Shown here: positions 61,765 through 64,000 of the stretch, in pieces
Position numbering within the stretch: position 1 is the stretch's first letter
Layout of the letters: every line of letters starts with the position of its first letter
Source of the DNA: Streptomyces gossypii
GTDB lineage: Bacteria > Actinomycetota > Actinomycetes > Streptomycetales > Streptomycetaceae
Length of the DNA stretch: 64,000 bases
Assembly: GCF_025165795.1 (NCBI RefSeq)
Contig: NZ_JAJAGO010000006.1
Location: forward strand, 372,001-436,000
Reading direction: 5' to 3'
Position numbers and translations under genes: made by a program
Notes under the pieces: model-generated
The model's database searches: none
Seen by the model: the letters and a program-made list of their open reading frames with translations, nothing else
Told to the model about the DNA's origin: nothing

Positions 61765-62066
61765 GAGCACCATTCCTTGGCGGACACGCGGCGCGGGGTA
61801 CCCGCCGAGCGACGGGACAAACGCTCGCTGACAGCAGCAGGATGGTTTCCGACTGTCGGCCAGGAAGCGTCCGCTGTCCTCGACTGTGCCGGGCGTGTTG
61901 GCTGATCGTCACACCACATGAGCCTATGTGGCCTAATATCCGACTATCACACCACGCAACTGAGCTACCCGCGCCCCGGACCGGCCCCTCTCCGTACGCT
62001 CGCGCTCCGCACGCTCGCGCTCCGTACGCTTGCACCCGTCTCCGTACGCTCGCGCCCCCCAGGCCG
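61765..62066. other. Intergenic region upstream of TagF-type gene
   Basis: A 302-base gap holding the promoter of the TagF-type gene (A/T-rich around 61915-61950) and the 15-bp repeats at 61991-62055. No gene seen. Confidence 0.5.
61991..62055. repeat. 15-bp tandem repeat
   Basis: Three consecutive units of TCCGTACGCTCGCGC type at 61991-62035 and, after a five-base break, a fourth at 62041-62055. Located 11 bases beyond the methyltransferase stop. Confidence 0.85.
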
Positions 62067-63047
62067 TCAGCGGCCGCGCTGCTTCCGGGCACGCAGCAGC
62101 GCGCGGGTGAGCGCCGGCGGAAGCACATCGATCGCCACCCGCCGCGCCCGCGAGCGGGGGCGGCGCGACGCGCCCGGAGCCGCCGGCCTCGCCGCCGGCC
62201 CGCCACTCGTGCCGGGCTTCCGAGCCCCCGTGCCCTTCTCCGGTCCGGAGCCGGCCTCTCCTCCGGGCGCGTTCGCGTGCCGGGAGAGCGGGAGCGGCGG
62301 CGGTGCGGCCTTGCCGCCGCCGACCAGCAGCAGCCGGTGCCCGGCCACGTCCTGCCACTGCAGCCAGAAGTCGCCCCGCTCCTTCAGCTCCGCGTGCAGC
62401 TGATCCTGTATCGGGCCGGGGTTGCCCCAGGTGCCGTAGAACTTGTTGTTGCTGACGCAGACCGGCCGCAGCCCTCCCTCCAGCACAGCCTGCCAGGTGG
62501 CGCAGGCGACACCCGGCGTGTGGCTGGAGCGGTAGTCGTCGAGCACCACGAGGCCGTCCTCGGACAGCACCTGGCGCGAGGCGGCGATGTCGGGCTGCAC
62601 ATGCTCGTACAGATGCGAGGCGTCGACGTGCACGAAACGGCAGCTGTCCGCCGTCACCTGCTCGGGCACCACGAGGGTGGGCGCCTGGATGATGCGCGGC
62701 AGTTCGTCGTGGAAGGAGAGGAAGTTGGTCTCGAACGAGCGACGCGTGAGAGTGGAGTACGAGCCGCGCATCTCCCGCTTGTTGTGCTCGTCCGGCGCGT
62801 CCGAGTCGAAGAGGTCACAGACGGTGAACAGCTCGTCGTCACGCAGATAGGAGCGCATCAGCACAGCGCTCTTCCCCATGTAGGCGCCCATCTCCAGCAG
62901 GTCGCCACGCTGGCCGAGACGTTTCTGCCGGGACAGGAACCAGTCGAAGAGGACGAGATCGGTGTTGTAGAACCAGCCCGGCACATCGTGGAACGACCGT
63001 GGTACGGGCAGCTCCTCGGCTGCGGAAGCGGTGGCTGCTGCTGTCAT
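62067..63047 (-). CDS. TylF-type (macrocin O-methyltransferase-like) SAM-dependent methyltransferase
   Basis: A 326-residue class I methyltransferase. The catalytic part (about residues 15-235) contains GDLLEMGAYMGKSAVLMRSY (SAM loop), CDLFDSDAPDEHNKREM, CRFVHVDASHLYEHVQPDIA and GLVVLDDYRSSHTPGV, typical of the TylF family where a metal-binding Asp pair is used. A Pro/Arg/Gly-rich tail of about 80 residues follows (ARPAAPGASRRPRSRARR). The ATG at 63047 follows GAGGAGG. Members act on sugars or aromatic hydroxyls; next to the TagF genes a sugar of the wall glycopolymer is the likely acceptor, which is inference. Confidence 0.85.
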   Translation of the reverse strand: MTAAATASAAEELPVPRSFHDVPGWFYNTDLVLFDWFLSRQKRLGQRGDLLEMGAYMGKSAVLMRSYLRDDELFTVCDLFDSDAPDEHNKREMRGSYSTLTRRSFETNFLSFHDELPRIIQAPTLVVPEQVTADSCRFVHVDASHLYEHVQPDIAASRQVLSEDGLVVLDDYRSSHTPGVACATWQAVLEGGLRPVCVSNNKFYGTWGNPGPIQDQLHAELKERGDFWLQWQDVAGHRLLLVGGGKAAPPPLPLSRHANAPGGEAGSGPEKGTGARKPGTSGGPAARPAAPGASRRPRSRARRVAIDVLPPALTRALLRARKQRGR

Positions 63048-63216
63048 GGGAGGCCTCCTCGGGGGGATGGTGCGACTGTTGCCTGTATAGGGGCGACCGC
63101 CGTGTGACGGGGCGTTCGGTACGGGTGCATACCGAAGATTCCACGGCGGGACGAGCAGTGGCCATCCCCCGTTCAATCCTGCATACACAGAGTATTCATG
63201 CGACTGCACAGCGTGT

Positions 63217-64000
63217 CTATGGGGGTTCGGAAGGGCTCCGGCGGCTGCGGCTGAGCACCTGCCCGGGAGGCACGGCTGCCGCCGCCGGCTCCCCCGCCTC
63301 CGGGGCCCGTGCGGGGGTGCGCCACAGCCAGTCCGGAATCCGCGGCTCCACGAGCGGTCCCAGCGCACGCCGTACCGGTACCCCGCACATCAGCACCGCC
63401 ACCGTCATCATCACCACCGTGAGCAGAGCGGCAACCAGTACCCCACCGCGCGCCAGGAGGTCATATGCCCCGGCCCCCTGCAGGATCTTCACCAGCAGCC
63501 CGTGCAGCAGATACGGGTAGAGCGTGACCGCTCCGAGCAGCGTGAAGGCCGTGGTGCGGGCAGGCACCAGGGCGAGGAAGGCCGCACCGAGCACGGCGGT
63601 GAGGGCGAACAGCGCCAGCCGCACCGCCAGATATCTGCCGGGCGACACCGCCAGCTCAGCGCTGCTGAACTGCATCAGCAGCCACCCTGCGCGGACCCTC
63701 GGCGCCAGCCAGTAGGCGCCCGCAGCCGCGCCCAGCACCACGAGCAGGGCCAGCCGCCGGGCGAGGACGGTCTGCAGTGACCGGAAATGCTCCGGCCGCA
63801 GGCGGAGGCCGAGCACGAACCACGGCAGGAACTGGAGCACTCGGGGCAGCGCCAGCTCGTCACCGACGCTGGTGAGCCCCGCGGCGAGCGAGATCAGCAC
63901 GGCCACGGCGACGGGGTACCGCACGGCCTGCCACAGCGCCGCCGTCAGCCGCCACAGGAAGAGCGCCACCAGGAACCAGGTGAGGTAGCGCGGCTCGGTC
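63217..64000 (-). CDS. Acyltransferase-3-family membrane protein, 5'-truncated by window edge
   Basis: C-terminal about 260 residues of a polytopic protein; the N-terminus lies beyond the window. It has around eight hydrophobic segments, including VAVLISLAAGLTSVGDELAL and RVLQFLPWFVLGLRLRPEHF, which resemble the fucose-4-O-acetylase / acyltransferase-3 family. The reading continues open to the window end (TEPRYLTWFLVALFLWR). It would move acyl groups to surface sugars. It ends with a soluble Pro/Ala/Ser-rich tail (RTPARAPEAGEPAAAAVPPG). The catalytic His of the family would lie in the missing part. Confidence 0.75.
   Translation of the reverse strand, partial: TEPRYLTWFLVALFLWRLTAALWQAVRYPVAVAVLISLAAGLTSVGDELALPRVLQFLPWFVLGLRLRPEHFRSLQTVLARRLALLVVLGAAAGAYWLAPRVRAGWLLMQFSSAELAVSPGRYLAVRLALFALTAVLGAAFLALVPARTTAFTLLGAVTLYPYLLHGLLVKILQGAGAYDLLARGGVLVAALLTVVMMTVAVLMCGVPVRRALGPLVEPRIPDWLWRTPARAPEAGEPAAAAVPPGQVLSRSRRSPSEPP

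Noticed and set aside
61991..62055. Operator array or CRISPR-like repeats
   Set aside because: Only four 15-base copies, contiguous, no spacers, no cas genes; a simple tandem repeat is the better explanation.

Overview
The window is chromosomal DNA from a high-GC actinomycete, almost certainly a Streptomyces. Evidence: strong G/C bias at third codon positions; HU, cold-shock and DUF3039 genes typical of the group; the prfB / paired Ser-Thr kinase neighbourhood; a LAXTG (not LPXTG) sortase substrate; and binding sites matching the actinobacterial regulators DasR and GlnR. From memory the gene order resembles the core region of the S. coelicolor chromosome around ssrA-smpB-ftsEX-prfB-pkaBA. I could not run an alignment.

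Layout. 1-4620: xanthine-dehydrogenase-type molybdenum hydroxylase operon (FAD, 2Fe-2S and Mo subunits, minus strand, Mo subunit cut by the window edge). 4892-9772: sugar uptake operon (lipoprotein, two permeases, GH20 hexosaminidase). 10163-18076: DUF3039, YqgE, MurA, HU, malic enzyme, cold-shock protein and a HelD-like ATPase. 18189-20973: a miniature inverted-repeat element, then an NnaR-type regulator with the NarK nitrate transporter and a candidate GlnR site. 21198-25213: LysR/MFS and HxlR/imine-reductase-like divergent pairs. 25419-27621: secreted GH19 chitinase with two DasR-type sites, then tmRNA (ssrA) and smpB. 27639-33729: S41 protease, ftsX, ftsE, a tiny zinc-ribbon membrane protein, a repeat-rich LAETG cell-wall protein and prfB. 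34704-41915: two membrane Ser/Thr kinases and a divergent FHA/FtsK-like protein. 42018-45621: PadR plus a FtsX-type ABC exporter. 45926-53184: alpha-glucoside-type system (two binding proteins, GH13 enzyme, two permeases). 53668-64000: cell-surface glycopolymer genes (GT-C membrane protein, two large GT2/TagF-type polymerases, a TylF-type methyltransferase and an acyltransferase-3 fragment).

Functional themes: chitin/GlcNAc use (GH20, ABC uptake, DasR-controlled GH19), alpha-glucoside use, nitrate assimilation, trans-translation, division (FtsEX), Ser/Thr signalling and wall-polymer synthesis. Neither carbohydrate ABC system encodes its own ATPase, consistent with the shared MsiK-type ATPase known in Streptomyces.

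The most unusual observations are: (i) a MITE-like element inserted in frame inside the GH13 gene, with a related copy at the 3' end of the nnaR-like gene; (ii) an ABC permease with an extracellular beta-sandwich-like domain inserted between transmembrane segments; (iii) a 2Fe-2S subunit carrying an about 600-residue low-complexity N-terminal extension; (iv) a LAETG surface protein with a 15-bp tandem array; (v) several long perfect inverted repeats, including one filled with homopolymeric G and C runs. No CRISPR array, prophage or tRNA was seen, and no complete IS element.
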